Positions 11,431-23,424 of a stretch of DNA of 64,000 nucleotides are shown here, one piece after another. Each line of letters opens with the position of its first letter. Position 1 is the stretch's first letter. The notes under the pieces were generated by a model. That model was not told the origin of the DNA and ran no database searches. It worked only from the letters and a program-made list of their open reading frames with translations. The stretch is from Diphasiastrum complanatum (Eukaryota > Streptophyta > Lycopodiopsida > Lycopodiales > Lycopodiaceae): NCBI GenBank assembly GCA_029204225.1, contig CM055110.1:38302747-38366746 (forward strand). Direction: 5' to 3'. Position numbers and translations under genes: made by a program.

Positions 11431-12119
11431 GCTAAAACAACTATACAATCCAACGATTGCTTTGAAGGCAGTGCAATCGCTGTTCTAGCGGAAGTGTTGG
11501 TGCTCCGTGAAGCCTAAGTTTCAAGCAATACTTGCTTATGCTAATGAAAGCAAAGAGTAGAGAAGCGTTGTCAGTGCATGATACGTATACACCACTTATC
11601 TTATAACCACTACTTTTTGTGCAATGATAGAACCAGCCTTTGAGCATTGCCATAAGAGCAATAAATAGCGATTTACAGCGTACATTAGATTCTGAAATGA
11701 GTGGAGAGCATTCATCACATAAGTATCATTCCAAGCGTGATCGCGATCCAACTCCCTCATTATCCATAATTAACACATAATCAAACATTCTACACAAGCA
11801 CTTCTTCTATATGCTATCAAAATGAAGAGTAAAAGTGAAAGAAGGCATACCGTTCTTTGTGATCGTGTTGAACAGAGAATTGTAGATGGGCGCCACCATG
11901 CAAAAGCCAGCATGACGAAGAGGAAGATGAGGAGGAGGAGGAGGAAACGTAATGAAGATATTGATAGTGGTGCTTTCGATAGCATGAAAATGGAGAGAAA
12001 GTCCATTTTTTGAATTTTGAACCCATCAAAAATTATTTTTGCATATACATCATGAGGTATAAGATAACCAATAAAACCGGCTCACTCACAAATATTCTAA
12101 CAAGGCACGATTATATATC

Positions 12120-12122
<3 letters not shown>
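11431..12122. other. Unassigned DNA left of copia A
   Basis: The minus strand near 11930-11870 has MVAPIYNSLFNTITKN followed by a possible donor GTATGC. It could be a further exon-like block of the R1 locus, but nothing confirms it. Short frames on both strands here have no recognisable domains. Confidence 0.25.

Positions 12123-12192
<70 letters not shown>
12123..12192. repeat. (GA)35 microsatellite at the broken 5' end of copia A
   Basis: A perfect 70-base GA run. Copia-derived coding sequence begins immediately after it, so the tract marks the truncation or rearrangement point of that element. Confidence 0.97.
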
Positions 12193-12194
<2 letters not shown>

Positions 12195-13513
12195 TTCCAT
12201 TACCAAGAATTTACTTAGTGTGAGTCAATTGCTAAGTAAAGGTCTCAAATTCGAGATTGATGGTCTAGGAGATGACTTTGCAAATTTGGTCCAAAGTTTT
12301 GCCATCCAAGACACTTTGCCAACTATAGAAAAACTTCACAGTGTATTAGTGGCTGAAGAGTGTAGGATGCTCCATGCAAAATCTAGGATGAGTTCCTTGT
12401 CTTTGCAGGATGGTGATGAGAAAGCCAATTTCTCATTCAAGGGCAAAAAGAAGACCAATGGAAAGAAGAAGCATCCAAAGGAGGCCAAAGAAGAGGATGA
12501 TGCATCAAGTTCAAAGGACAAGTCAAAGCAAAAATGTTTCTTTTGTGGAAAGAAGGGGCATTATGCATCTAAATGCTACAAGAGGCTAAGAGCACAAGTG
12601 GAGGAGGACAAACAAAGAAACCTTGCAAAGGAGGAGGAGGATGATGAAGTAGATGTATTCTTGATGGCATCTACATCCTCACCAACAAGCAATAGCAATT
12701 CAAGAGACAATTGGTGGATCGACAGTGGGGCTAGCTCCCACATGTCTAGTGAAAAGGACTTTTTCTCAACCTTACACTCGTTCAATGATGCTAAAAAGTT
12801 TGTCTTTACTGCAAATGATGAAGAGTGTAGGATAGATGGTGTTGGCACCATTTCTTTGTATCTAGAATTCTCAAAATGCATGGATCTAGAAAATGTCCTT
12901 TATGTACCATCAATCACCAAGAATATGCTTAGTGTTGGTCTACTCTTAGAGAGTGGTTTGGATGTCCACTTTAAGCATGGTGTTTGATTCATCTTGAAAA
13001 ATGATGTTTGCATTGCAAAGGGATTTAAACATGGAAGATTGTTTAAGTTGGAAGCTAGTGTTGCTTTTGAAAGAATGAGCTTGGCAAAGGAGGAGATCAC
13101 TCAAGAGGAGATCTTGGCAAAGTGTGATCTTGCTTGCATTGAGGAGGAGCATCAAAAGGAGGAAGATCTTGAGGATCAGTCTCAAAGCATGAGAGTTCCA
13201 AGGGAGTCCTCAATGACAATGTCCGAGTCATCAAATTGCATGCAAATTGTCCATTCAAGTGTGCATCTTGCAAGGGTGGTGAGCATTGGAGAGTCTACTA
13301 TCTTTGAATACTTTTTGGAAAGTATTAGTAGGCATGAGGTGACTTGTTTTTTACCTTTAAGATTCATGGTGTTTATTACTTTGTATGACAAGACAATGAA
13401 ATGGGATGCTTTGAAATCTACATTTGTTGTGGATAAAGCAATTTCATTGGATAACTATTTTTGTAATAGTTTGAATAGTGTCATAAAAGATGAAACATCA
13501 TTTGTATTGGAAA
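12193..13513 (+). pseudogene. Copia A gag-protease fragment, 5'-truncated, interrupted by copia B
   Basis: It starts with a short piece resembling the end of the protease/pre-integrase region (SITKNLLSVSQLLSKGL). It then switches at about 12264 to gag (LGDDFANLVQSFAIQ). A CCHC knuckle (CFFCGKKGHYASKC), protease WWIDSGASSHM and a pre-integrase segment (KHGRLFKLEASVAFERM) follow. TGA at 12985-12987 interrupts the frame. After about 13090 the sequence becomes an acidic stretch unlike the usual HKRLGH zinc region, so part of integrase is missing or replaced. Copia B is inserted at 13514 and the A sequence resumes at 19942. Gag is almost identical to the copy at 47187-47660. Confidence 0.85.
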
Positions 13514-14168
13514 TGTGAAAATTGTCAACATTTCCTAGCTAGTTTGAGGCCTAAATTGGCTAAAATTGTAAATAGTTTTGGTTCTGGAGTTTTGCACGTG
13601 TGAACCAGGCCACAATGTTTTTATTTACTGTATTTTTTCAGTATGATGAAGTGTCAAACTTCATACCCTTCAAAATGAGACCATTTTGATGTATTTTGGT
13701 CATATAAGCCATTTTTAGCTATTTTTCCTATATAGGGAATATCTAGGGTCAAGTACCTTCTAGAGAGAGGAGAGAGAGTCATCTTCCTCATCCGTAAATA
13801 GTAGGGAAGTCGTGGAGAACAGGTTGGAAAAACCTTTTGTATGCTTCATTGAGATCAATAGATCATTGTCATTGTTTCTTCCTCCATTGAGAGCATTGTT
13901 GTGTGTATTGTCTTCAAGCTATTGTGTATGATCTTAGGTGCTTTCCAAAAGTGATAGGCTGATGTATTATGGACTGTATAATGCTATTTTGGGCCGCACT
14001 TGATGTTTATGGAAGTTTCCATTTGTGATAAATGCTTTTTGATCAAGTTCTTTGCATTCTAGGTAGCATAGAATGTGTTGCCAATTCCTAGCTTATGTAG
14101 TTTGGAGTGCAAGCATTCAAGCCAATGATCTTGGAGTTTAGATCCACTTAGGATCTGTATTTTTCACA
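13514..14168 (+). repeat. 5' LTR of copia B
   Basis: Starts TGTGAA and ends TTCACA. CACGTG (G-box core) is at 13595-13600. CCTATATAGG near 13728-13737 is a good TATA box, placing transcription start in the middle of the LTR. Differs from the 3' LTR at two bases. Confidence 0.95.
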
Positions 14169-14183
14169 TGGTATCAGAGCTGG
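14169..14183 (+). promoter_or_regulatory. Primer-binding site of copia B
   Basis: TGGTATCAGAGCTGG directly follows the LTR terminal CA. It is complementary to the 3' end of plant initiator tRNA-Met and starts minus-strand cDNA synthesis. Confidence 0.9.
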
Positions 14184-15340
14184 TTGGCTTCTATTTACAG
14201 TAAGTATTCCATTTTTGGTGATATTTGGATGTTTGATCAAGTTCTAGCATGATTTTGCATTGCTTTGTTGATCAAATCTTACTAACCTTTGTTTTGTGAG
14301 TTGAACTTGTGGATCAAAAGCATATTTCAGGTCTATTGAAGATCAGAGGCTGAAAAGAAACTATTTTGGATCAGATCATAACACCTAATCATTTGTGATT
14401 GTGAGGCTTGTGCATATTCAATACTAACAATGTTCTTTTCAATCCTATTGTTGACAATCTCCATTCTTGGATGAACACTCTCCTTAAGTGGATGAAACTT
14501 CTCCTTAAGTGGATGACAAATGCTCTTTTGAGTGAGTTGTAATTCTCCTAAAGGCTGAGCAAAGCTCCCATTTGGATGAAAGATCCCCTTTTTTGGGTGA
14601 ACATATTGTAAGCTCCATTGTGAAGAGCATATTGTAAAGATTGTCATCAATTTTGGCATAAATTTTGGTGTACTTTGTTGAGCATGTAAGTAACTCTCCT
14701 TATGTAATTTGATTGGAGCATTTGCTGGAAGGTGTTAACCATTATGCAAGTGTGTTTTCAGGTTCTTAACAGGTTGAGGAACATTCTCATGTGAAGTGAT
14801 CTTAGATCTACATCTAAACACCAAGATTTGACAAGATAGTGAAGCTAGTCTTGTGATTCACTAAGTGTGCTCATTCATTCACCTCTAAATCTTGTATTTA
14901 TCACTTGCTGGAGTTTATAAACTTTTAGAAGTGTGGTTTACATGTGGTTTTACAGGTTGAATCAATATCTTAGTGTGTTGATCATATGTTGATCAAGTTT
15001 GTTCATTACTAGGTAATCTTGGCATCCTAGTTTTGGGTATTTTCTAAGAATGCAAGTAACTCTTCACACCATAACTTGATTTGGTCACTTGCTGGAAAGT
15101 TTGAGAGCTTAAGCAAGAGTGTGTTCAGGTTGGTTTGATTTTGTAATCCATTCTTAGTGTGTGCAAAGTGTTGCATGTGTTTCAATCTTCCTTTCGATGC
15201 TTGGAAACCATCTAGGTTCAAGATAGAAGTGTTTTAGGGTCCTAAATCTTCATAGATCTCTTTATCTATCATTTGTTGAGAGAAAAGTGAGTGCTAAGTG
15301 CTTTAGGACAGAACCTAAAAGTTGAAGAAACATTAGAATC
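14184..15340 (+). other. Leader of copia B
   Basis: About 1.16 kb between primer site and gag ATG, AT-rich and without a coding frame. It contains loosely repeated blocks (CTTGCTGGA(A), GTGTGTT(T)CAGGTT, GTGTTGATCAAGTTTG) near 14720-14770, 14905-14960 and 15085-15140, suggesting old internal duplication. Confidence 0.6.
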
Positions 15341-18300
15341 ATGGCTTCCAATGGTGGGATCATGCTAGAGTCTAGTGAAAGGTTGAGTTCATCAAACTAC
15401 TCTACTTGGAAAGTGAGGATGGAGTCCTTACTTGAGTTGAATGAACTCATGGACATAGTTGCAGAAATTGAAGAGAGACCTCTCACACTTCAAGAGCAAC
15501 AAAGGTTTGATAAGAAGGCCAAAAGGGCTCTTCATATCATTAAAATGAATGTTACAAATGAACTTCTCAAGGAAGTTGGAAAGTGTCAAAGTGCAAGTGA
15601 GGCATGGAATCCCTTAAAGAAGCTCTTTGAATCAAAGTCCACATCTAGGGTATTGACCCTAAGGAGACAAATATTTTCTAGTAGGCAAAGAGAGGGTGAA
15701 AGTGCTCATGCATTTATCTTGAGAGTTAAGTCCCTAAGTGATGATTTAGCATGCATTGATGAGAACATAAAAGATGGTGAAATAGTCCAAGTTATGTTGA
15801 ATGGTTTGCTAAATGAACATGCTAACCTTGTGCAAAGTTTTGCCATTCAAAGAGTCTTGCCAAGTGTGGTTGACTTGCAAGAAATCTTATTGGCTGAAGA
15901 ACATAGGTTGCAATCAAAGCTTGATGGTGCATCCTTGCAAGGTGGAGGTGAAGAGGCTTTCTTCACAAAAGGCAAATTCAAGGGCAAAGGTAAAGGCAAA
16001 GGGAAATGGTCCAAAGGTGGTAACTTTGATCATGATGATCACTCTTCCTCTTCCTCTTCTACTAAGAACAATAAGTCAAAGTTCAAGTGCTTTTATTGTG
16101 GGATAAAAGGTCATTTTGCAAATGAATGTTATAAGAAGAAAAGAGAGCAAGGAGAGAGGCAAGGAAATCTTACAATAGATGAGGAAGAACATAACACATG
16201 TGAATCACTTGTTATGACTTCAAGTTTGTTAGCCAACATAGATGATAATGATCCTTGGTGGATTGATAGTGGAGCCTCATCTCACATGACAAGACATAAG
16301 GAATACTTTACATCCTTATTGTCTTATGAGGGAGAAGGTAACATCATCTACACTGCAAATGATGGTCAATGTGACATCAAAGGCATAGGCACTATTCCTA
16401 TTTCCCTTTCAACAAATAGGAAAGCAAATCTTGAAAATGTTTTGTACATTCCTTCAATCACTAAGAATTTGCTTAGTGTAAGTCAAATGATTGACAAAGG
16501 ACTTGATGTGGAGTTCATTGGAGATGCATGTTTGATAAGTAAATGTGGATCCTTGATTGCTCAAGGTAGGAGGCATGGTAAACTTTTCAAGCTTGATGCA
16601 TGTGTGATCTCTAATCATGAAGGATGTATGGCTAGGGAGCAATTGACAAACCAAGAAGTTTGGCACAAGAGGTTAGGCCATCCCAACTTCAAATCTTTGG
16701 AGGTAATGGCAAAGAAAGAGCTTGTTCTTGGTCTCCCTAAAAGTCTTGTTGCAAACAATAGTGTTTGTGAACATTGTGCCTTGTCCAAATCTCATAGACT
16801 TGCTTATTCTAGATCTACTTCTAGATCTAAAGAAGCTTTTCAACTTGTGCATTCTGATATTCATTCTTCTAGTACAACTAGCAATGGTGGGGCAAAGATG
16901 TATGCAACTTTCATTGATGACTTTAGTAGGTATACTTGGATCTATCTTCTTAAAAGTAAGGATGAAGTGTTTGCTGCATTTGTCAAGTTCAAGAATGAAA
17001 TGGAAAACCAATTCAATACAAAGATCAAATGCTTAAGATCTGATAATGGAGGGGAATACACCTCAAATAGGTTCAAAGACTTTTGTATAGCACATGGGAT
17101 TAAGAGGGAGATGTCTAGTCCTAGGACTCCACAACAGAATGGAATGGCCGAGAGGAAGAATAGAACCCTTTGTGAATGTGCCAAGGCAATGAGACTACAT
17201 GCTAATCTTGCTAAGTCTTTTTGGGGGGAAGCTTTAGCATGTGCTAACTATCTATGTAATAGATGGACAAGTGCTTCCTTGGATGGTAAAACTCCTCATG
17301 AGGTTCTTTATGGTAGAAGGCCGAGTGTCAAGCATTGTAGGATCTTTGGATGTACATGTTTTGTCAATATCACACTTGATGATAGAACTAAAGAAGATCC
17401 TTCATCAAAGAAGGGTGTGTTTGTTGGCTATAGTGAAGTAAGCAAGGCTTACAAAGTGTACATTCCTTCTACAAAGAAAGTTGTCATAAGTAGGGATGTC
17501 ATCTTTCATGAAGAGAATGTTTCCAATGTTGTTGATGTTGATGTTGATGTGCCTACTAATCATCATGATGTGCAAGATGTCTTGGATGAAGATGGAGATG
17601 CCACTCCAAAGCAAACTTCAAGGAAGACTCAAAGGCAAAGGGCTAAGCCATCAAGGCTAACCTATGATGAAAAAGGAAAGCAAGTGGTGGACAACTCTAA
17701 CTTTGCTTTTCTTACCTCTTTTGATGAACCAACTTGTGTAGGTGAAGCAATTCAAAAGAAGGAATGGATCCAAGCCATGGATCATGAGCATCAAGCACTC
17801 ATCAAAAGCAACACATGGAGGTTGGTAAAGCTTCCAAAGGACAAGAAGGCAATTGGTTGTAAGTGGATCTTCAAGATCAAGACAAATCAAGATGGATCAA
17901 TCAACAAGTACAAGGCAAGGTTGGTGGCAAAGGGGTATGCTCAAGAATATGGTATTGACTATGATGAGACCTTTGCACCCGTGGCAAAGATGGTAACTAT
18001 TCGAATCCTAATCTCTCTTGCAACTCTTTATGATTGGGATATGTGGCAAATGGATGTTACTAATGCCTTCTTGAATGGTGATCTTGAAGAAGATATTTAC
18101 ATGGAGGGCTATGTTTCACATGATGAGCCTAATCATGTGTGCTATCTCCAAAAGAGTTTGTATGGGCTAAAGCAAGCACCAAGGAGTTGGTATGCTAAGC
18201 TCAATTCCTTCTTACTTTCTCAAAACTTTGTTATGAGTGAGTATGATCATTCTCTCTACTTTAGATTGAATGAAAATGATATCACTTTACTTTTGATCTA

Positions 18301-19286
18301 TGTTGATGACATTATCTTAAGTGGTGGTAACAATCTAGATATAGATGAAATCAAGATGGCACTCAAAAGAGAGTTTGAAATTCAAGATCTTGGTAAACTT
18401 CATTATATCTTAGGAATAGAGATTATTAGAACTTCTAAATCTACATTCATATGTCAAGAAAAGTATGTTAACTCTATTCTAAAAAGGTTTCATATGGAAG
18501 ATTGTAAAGTTGTTTCTACTCCTATGGAATCAAATGTAAAGCTAACTACAAGAAGTAATGAAAGATCCTTCAAGGACATTACTCTCTATAGAAAGCTAAT
18601 AGGATCTCTTATATGGTTAACCATCACAAGACCTGATCTAAGCTTTGTGGTTGGTAAACTAAGTCAATTTATGCAAGATCCTAGTGAGGCTCATTGGAAG
18701 CTAGGAAAGAGAGTACTTAGATACATCTCGGGATCTAGAGATTTTGGCATCTTGTATGGAGGTACTACACCTAACCTTTGTGGATTTTCAGATTCAGATT
18801 TTGCAGGTGATCAAATGGATAGGAAGTCAACAAGTGCCTTTGCAATCTATCTTGGAGATGGAGTGGTCTCATGGCTATCAAAGAAGCAACCAACTATCTC
18901 TCTATCTTCCACCGAAGCCGAGTACAAGGCCTTAACAACATGCACCAAGGAGATTCTTTGGATCAAGAGGATGTTATTGGATCTTCACTTGCTGGAACCA
19001 GAGAAGACTCCAATCATACTTTGTGATAACCTTTCAGCCCAAAGCTTGGCAAGCAATCCTGTTTTTTCATGCAAGGAGCAAGCACATTGAGATTGCTCAC
19101 CATTTTGTGAGAGATCAAGTCATTGCCAAAGAGGTGGAGCTTCAACATGTCTCTTCAAAGGAGTGTGTGGCTGATATCTTCACCAAACCATTGGGAAAGG
19201 ACCTATATTTAATGCATAGATCTAATCTTGGAATGTGCTCAAAGACTATGTTGAAACTAGCATCCAATGTTGAAGAGGGAGTGTGA
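15341..19286 (+). CDS. Copia B gag-pol polyprotein, one frameshift near the C-terminus
   Basis: The first frame runs 1249 codons from ATG 15341 to the stop at 19088-19090. Gag (SNYSTWKVRMESLL) is followed by CCHC knuckle C250-C253-H258-C263 and protease D309-S-G. Integrase follows with its HHCC region (HKRLGH..CEHC) and catalytic D506, D568, E604 in canonical D-x61-D-x35-E spacing. RT has YVDD at 987-990 and RNase H has the SSTEAEY motif. At 19062-19067 a run of six T replaces the expected five, so the frame leaves RNase H early. The remaining copia C-terminal sequence (HIEIAHHFVRDQV..DIFTKPLG) lies in the next frame to 19286. All catalytic residues are present. The polyprotein drives reverse transcription and integration. 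Only the C-terminal RNase H part is lost. Confidence 0.95.
19272..19281 (+). promoter_or_regulatory. Polypurine tract of copia B
   Basis: GAAGAGGGAG sits immediately before the TGTG of the 3' LTR. It is the expected plus-strand primer for cDNA synthesis. Confidence 0.85.
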
Positions 19287-19936
19287 AAATTGTCAACATT
19301 TCCTAGCTAGTTTGAGGCCTAAATTGGCTAAAATTGTAAATAGTTTTGGTTCTGGAGTTTTGCACGTGTGAACCAGGCCACAATGTTTTTATTTACTGTA
19401 TTTTTTCAGTATGATGAAGTGTCAAACTTCATACCCTTCAAAATGAGACCATTTTGATGTATTTTGGTCATATAAGCCATTTTTAGCTATTTTTCCTATA
19501 TAGGGAATATCTAGGGTCAAGTACCTTCTAGAGAGAGGAGAGAGAGTCATCTTCCTCATCCATAAATAGTAGGGAAGTCGTGGAGAACAGGTTGGAGAAA
19601 CCTTTTGTATGCTTCATTGAGATCAATAGATCATTGTCATTGTTTCTTCCTCCATTGAGAGCATTGTTGTGTGTATTGTCTTCAAGCTATTGTGTATGAT
19701 CTTAGGTGCTTTCCAAAAGTGATAGGCTGATGTATTATGGACTGTATAATGCTATTTTGGGCCGCACTTGATGTTTATGGAAGTTTCCATTTGTGATAAA
19801 TGCTTTTTGATCAAGTTCTTTGCATTCTAGGTAGCATAGAATGTGTTGCCAATTCCTAGCTTATGTAGTTTGGAGTGCAAGCATTCAAGCCAATGATCTT
19901 GGAGTTTAGATCCACTTAGGATCTGTATTTTTCACA
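19282..19936 (+). repeat. 3' LTR of copia B
   Basis: 655 bp, matching the 5' LTR at all but two positions by eye. CACGTG is at 19363-19368. Followed directly by the GGAAA target duplicate. Confidence 0.95.
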
Positions 19937-20594
19937 GGAAATCTTTGGGTCCACATGCTTTGAACATGATAATTCCAATGTAAGGACCAAAGATTATCCT
20001 ATTTCAATGATAGGAATAATGGTAGTGTTTTGCTCTTCAAGTAGAGATTGTAGAATCTACTTGTTTTCAACCAAAGAATTTGTCAATGGTGGAAATGTGA
20101 TCTTTCAAGAGTGGAAGATTTGTAAACTTGAAGAAGCACCTTTGGATCAACACATTATTCAATTCATTGATGTTTTGGAGTCAAGTCAAGTGGAGGATCA
20201 AGCTCAAGACCCGAGGACTCCAAGGAGAACCTTGAGTATCAAGATGGAGCCATCTAGGCTCAATCAAATGGATCAAGCAAGACAAGTTGTCTTTGGCAAC
20301 ATTATTTATGCACTTAATATTTTAATTGATGTTTCTTCAAGTGCACAAAATGCCTTGGAATCCATGGCTTGGCATGATGTTTAGTTTTGAAGTGTGCTAC
20401 ATGTATATAGACACATTTATGGAACATCTTGTAAGGGATCCTCTAAGAGGTGGTGAAAGGTCCTTCATGGACATCATTCTCTATTGGAGTCTCAAAAGTT
20501 CCTTGTTTGTAGCTGGATTTTTTAGACACTTCTAAAAGCTTTCATTCATCTATCAAGAGAGTTGTAAATAGATCAAGCTAAATTTGAGGAGGAG
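19937..20594 (+). pseudogene. Copia A continuation: integrase C-terminus and 3' untranslated region
   Basis: Across the copia B insertion the frame continues as FGSTCFEHDNSNVRT, then FVNGGNVIFQEW, typical of the end of copia integrase. It then runs to a stop at about 20384. RT and RNase H are absent, so the copy is internally deleted. The stretch 20424-20594 is the pre-LTR region, also present at 46105-46275. AATTTGAGGAGGAG at 20581-20594 is the polypurine tract. Confidence 0.8.
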
Positions 20595-21295
20595 TGTGAA
20601 GAATTGGCAAAAATTGGCAAATCTAGCTTGATCAAAAACCATGTAGAATAGTGTAAATTGTGTACACAAGTGGGTCCCACACATGTGAGGCCATGATGCC
20701 ACATGGGAAACCCATTCTAATGTAGGTTAGGTCAAGTCAAGAGAGTTGGTCATGTCTATTTGGTGGTCATCCCTACTTTATAGGACCTACACCTAAGTTT
20801 AAGGTGAAAATTTGACCAACTAGCTACCTACCAAGCATAACTCTAGGAAATAGACTAGGGTTTCATTTTAGGTCAAGGAGAGTGAGTTCACTTCCTTATT
20901 ACATGCTGGAAATCCACCTAACTTCAAGAAGGAAGTCGAATTTGCTATGTATTCCCTCTCTCCATAGTGAGAAGATAGAAAATTTTTGGAGCTCATTGGC
21001 AATCTCAAGCTAGTTCACTATGTACATTGAGTTTTTGTGATCCAAATGAAACCAAATCAATTTCTACTTGTTTCTCAGGTTGAAGGCCGTACTACAGCCT
21101 GTATTACACACGTGTGGGCTCGGATTGCAATGTTTATCAATGCTTTTGATTGTTAATGCTTGTTGTTTGTCAAATTGCCAATCTAGATCAACTTTTTTGT
21201 GTCTAGTTTTTTGATAGATTGTTAAGCAAGCATCCAATCACTCTTGTGGATCTTTTGTAGATCCATTTATGGTCCTAAAGTACAGTACTTTCACA
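20595..21295 (+). repeat. 3' LTR of copia A
   Basis: 701 bp from TGTGAAGAATTGG to GTACTTTCACA. A TATA-like CTTTATAGGACC is near 20774-20785 and the palindrome CACACGTGTG at 21107-21116. The LTR at 45404-46104 (minus) has the same length and differs at roughly fifteen positions. Confidence 0.93.
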
Positions 21296-21299
21296 ATTA

Positions 21300-22260
21300 T
21301 TACCAGTGCGTGTTTTAGCCAAGTACTTTACCCTAACATTTGCGTTAGGATAAGTGCAGATCCGTGCCATACCAATTCCTACAAATGTGGCGATCCCTTG
21401 TACAAATCCATGTATCTTAAGGGCGCGTATATTATCAATACTTGTATTATTGTACTTAAAAATAAATTTCTTGTAAAGCAAGCGATAATGTCACCAACTA
21501 TGTAACCTGAGTTTATATATGGCTGCTTATTATTGCTAAATGAGAGGCATAGCTAAGATGCAAGTTACCACCATTTCTATAACCATTCGTAAACGTAACT
21601 ATTCCCAATTATATACACCATTACCTTTTCGTAAACTGATACACAAAGCAAAGTACTGCAAAGCTTACATGAATAGATGTTGCATGAGAATCTTGTGAAG
21701 AAGCCATATTTGCTTACAAACGATATTTTTTTCGGAGGTTGGTAATAGAAGTTTCTCGAGTCTAGTTTTTGCCACAACAATAATAGCATAAAAAGCATTG
21801 CCAATCGTACAACGTTTACATTATACAATGAATAATCCACTTATGGTTAAGTAAAAAAAGATTGGAATAACCTTGACAAAGATGATTTTTAGAATGCATA
21901 CCTATGTATCAGCATACTCCGAATCCAGTAATGGAATCGGTATGCATTTTCGTTGTAGGATACTCTGTAAAAAGCAAGAGACATATTGCATTCGCTTACC
22001 ATTGCATATCATTTACCATAAATCATGCATCATGTAGCAACTATACACAATATGGTAGCTCGCTGGCAGCCAGCCATATATCCATTCATTCATTGAAAGG
22101 GTAGGTAGGTGAAAAAACAATAGTGTGGTCGTCGTTGACCTCTCAATGATGAAGTGCCACATAACTATGTAAACAGAGGTTCCATCGCTCAAGTATTATG
22201 ATTGTAAGGTAATCGTTGCTCAGCGAGTTTGTTCAAGCGAGGCAGTATGGCCAGGGCCTT
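21300..22260 (-). repeat. Dispersed repeat R2, relative of R1
   Basis: Matches 10520-11430 block by block. The minus strand reads HGFVQGIATFVGIGMARICTY near 21420-21350 and SKYGFFTRFSCNIYS near 21715-21670 before a GTAAGC donor-like site. AYRFHYWIRSMLIHR lies near 21945-21900 before GTATGC. The copia A LTR abuts it on the left, so copia A may have inserted into or beside this repeat. Family unknown. Confidence 0.5.
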
Positions 22261-22274
22261 GGTTAAAGCACTTA

Positions 22275-22415
22275 AACTAGATTTGTTTATAGATTTTTTA
22301 ATGTTTCTTTTCTTTGAAGGATATTTAAGTAGATGTATTTTATAGATTTTTTAATGTTTCTATTAAGGCATATTTAAGTAGATTTGTTTTATCCATTTTT
22401 TGATGTTCTTATTTC
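22275..22415. repeat. Three-copy tandem repeat, about 50-bp unit
   Basis: Units of the form TAGAT(T/G)T(G/A)TTTTATAGATTTTTTAATGTTTCT..GGATATTTAAG occur three times, the third diverged. No coding content. Confidence 0.7.
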
Positions 22416-23424
22416 CTTCACTGAAAGGGAGTCTCCTTCTGACTAGTGATTTAGAAATCAATAAAAGAAACAAAATGTAACGACTTAGAAGATGGTGTTT
22501 AGTTTGGCAACGATTACAAATGTATGGATAATTGCACATTATTGGGCGTTAAGCATATTCTTAAAGAATTGTACAAGTTTTTCAATTTTTTATACAATTC
22601 GTCAATTGTAAAAATATTATAAAACTTCAATACCATTGTCTCTTGAACTTTAACCTTGAATGTATTAGCATCATAAACCTACAACACATAACATTAACTT
22701 AATAAGAATAAGATTAGCAAAAATATGGCTTAAACACAATAATTATAGCAACTTGAAACTCATAGTTTTCGATTTATATTTAAAAAAAATGTAGTTTAGA
22801 TAAATCTTAAAATTAATTAAAGAACCAAATGACTTAACATGATGAATTTAACAAACAATTGCTAACTAATTAAAACAACAAAATAATGTAAAAAAACATA
22901 TAATTTTATCTTCATTTTTTTCATAGGACAAATTAGTTTTTATTAATTTGGTGAATTTATGTCTTCGCTTCAGTTATGGGCCTCATCTTCAAGCTCAAGT
23001 ACAATAAATACACAGATAAATAATTGTCTGCATCATCATACATTGTAGATTCTTCTGTCTTATGTCCTTATAAATAGATAGATAGATTGATCATACATGG
23101 TTTGAAAATATTTTTTAAGAACTATGTCTATTAATAGCTTCATAAACCAACCACAAAAAAATTGGGTTCCATTATGCACATCATCTATGTACTTTTCTTG
23201 AACATCAGAAAACAAGCACTTTAGCTCTCAATTTCACATCAAAAACTAACTACAGTCTACAACGAAACGTTTCTTTTTGGGCATTTTATTATTGTCCCTT
23301 TTATGGACTTTGGTATGTGCTCCTCTAAAAGAAATGTAGATTGATGTTTATTAGTGGATCATTATATCGTTAATAACTTCATATATCTCGAGATCATTAA
23401 TATCCATATTCTTCGAATGCTTCA
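22416..23424. other. AT-rich intergenic DNA
   Basis: About 1 kb of very AT-rich sequence without recognisable genes, LTR ends or RNA features. It may include the decayed 5' part of the adjoining hAT element. Confidence 0.5.

Larger units (their letters stand above)
13514..19936 (+). mobile_element. Copia B: complete Ty1/copia LTR retrotransposon
   Basis: The element has two 655-bp LTRs, an initiator-tRNA-Met primer site, one gag-pol frame, a polypurine tract and a 5-bp target duplication. GGAAA occurs at 13509-13513 and again at 19937-19941. Domain order gag-PR-INT-RT-RH identifies copia. The LTRs differ at two visible positions (near 13791 and 13831 in the left copy), so insertion was recent. 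It lies inside copia A, making it the youngest layer of the nest. Confidence 0.96.

Noticed and set aside
11770-12006. Hydrophobic minus-strand frame resembling a signal peptide
   Set aside because: Leu/Phe-rich because of CTC repeats (the complement of GAG repeats). An alternative frame fits the R1 exon-like pattern better.
11822-12013. Arg/Lys-rich small plus-strand frame
   Set aside because: Basic composition comes from an AGG/GAG repeat; no conserved features.
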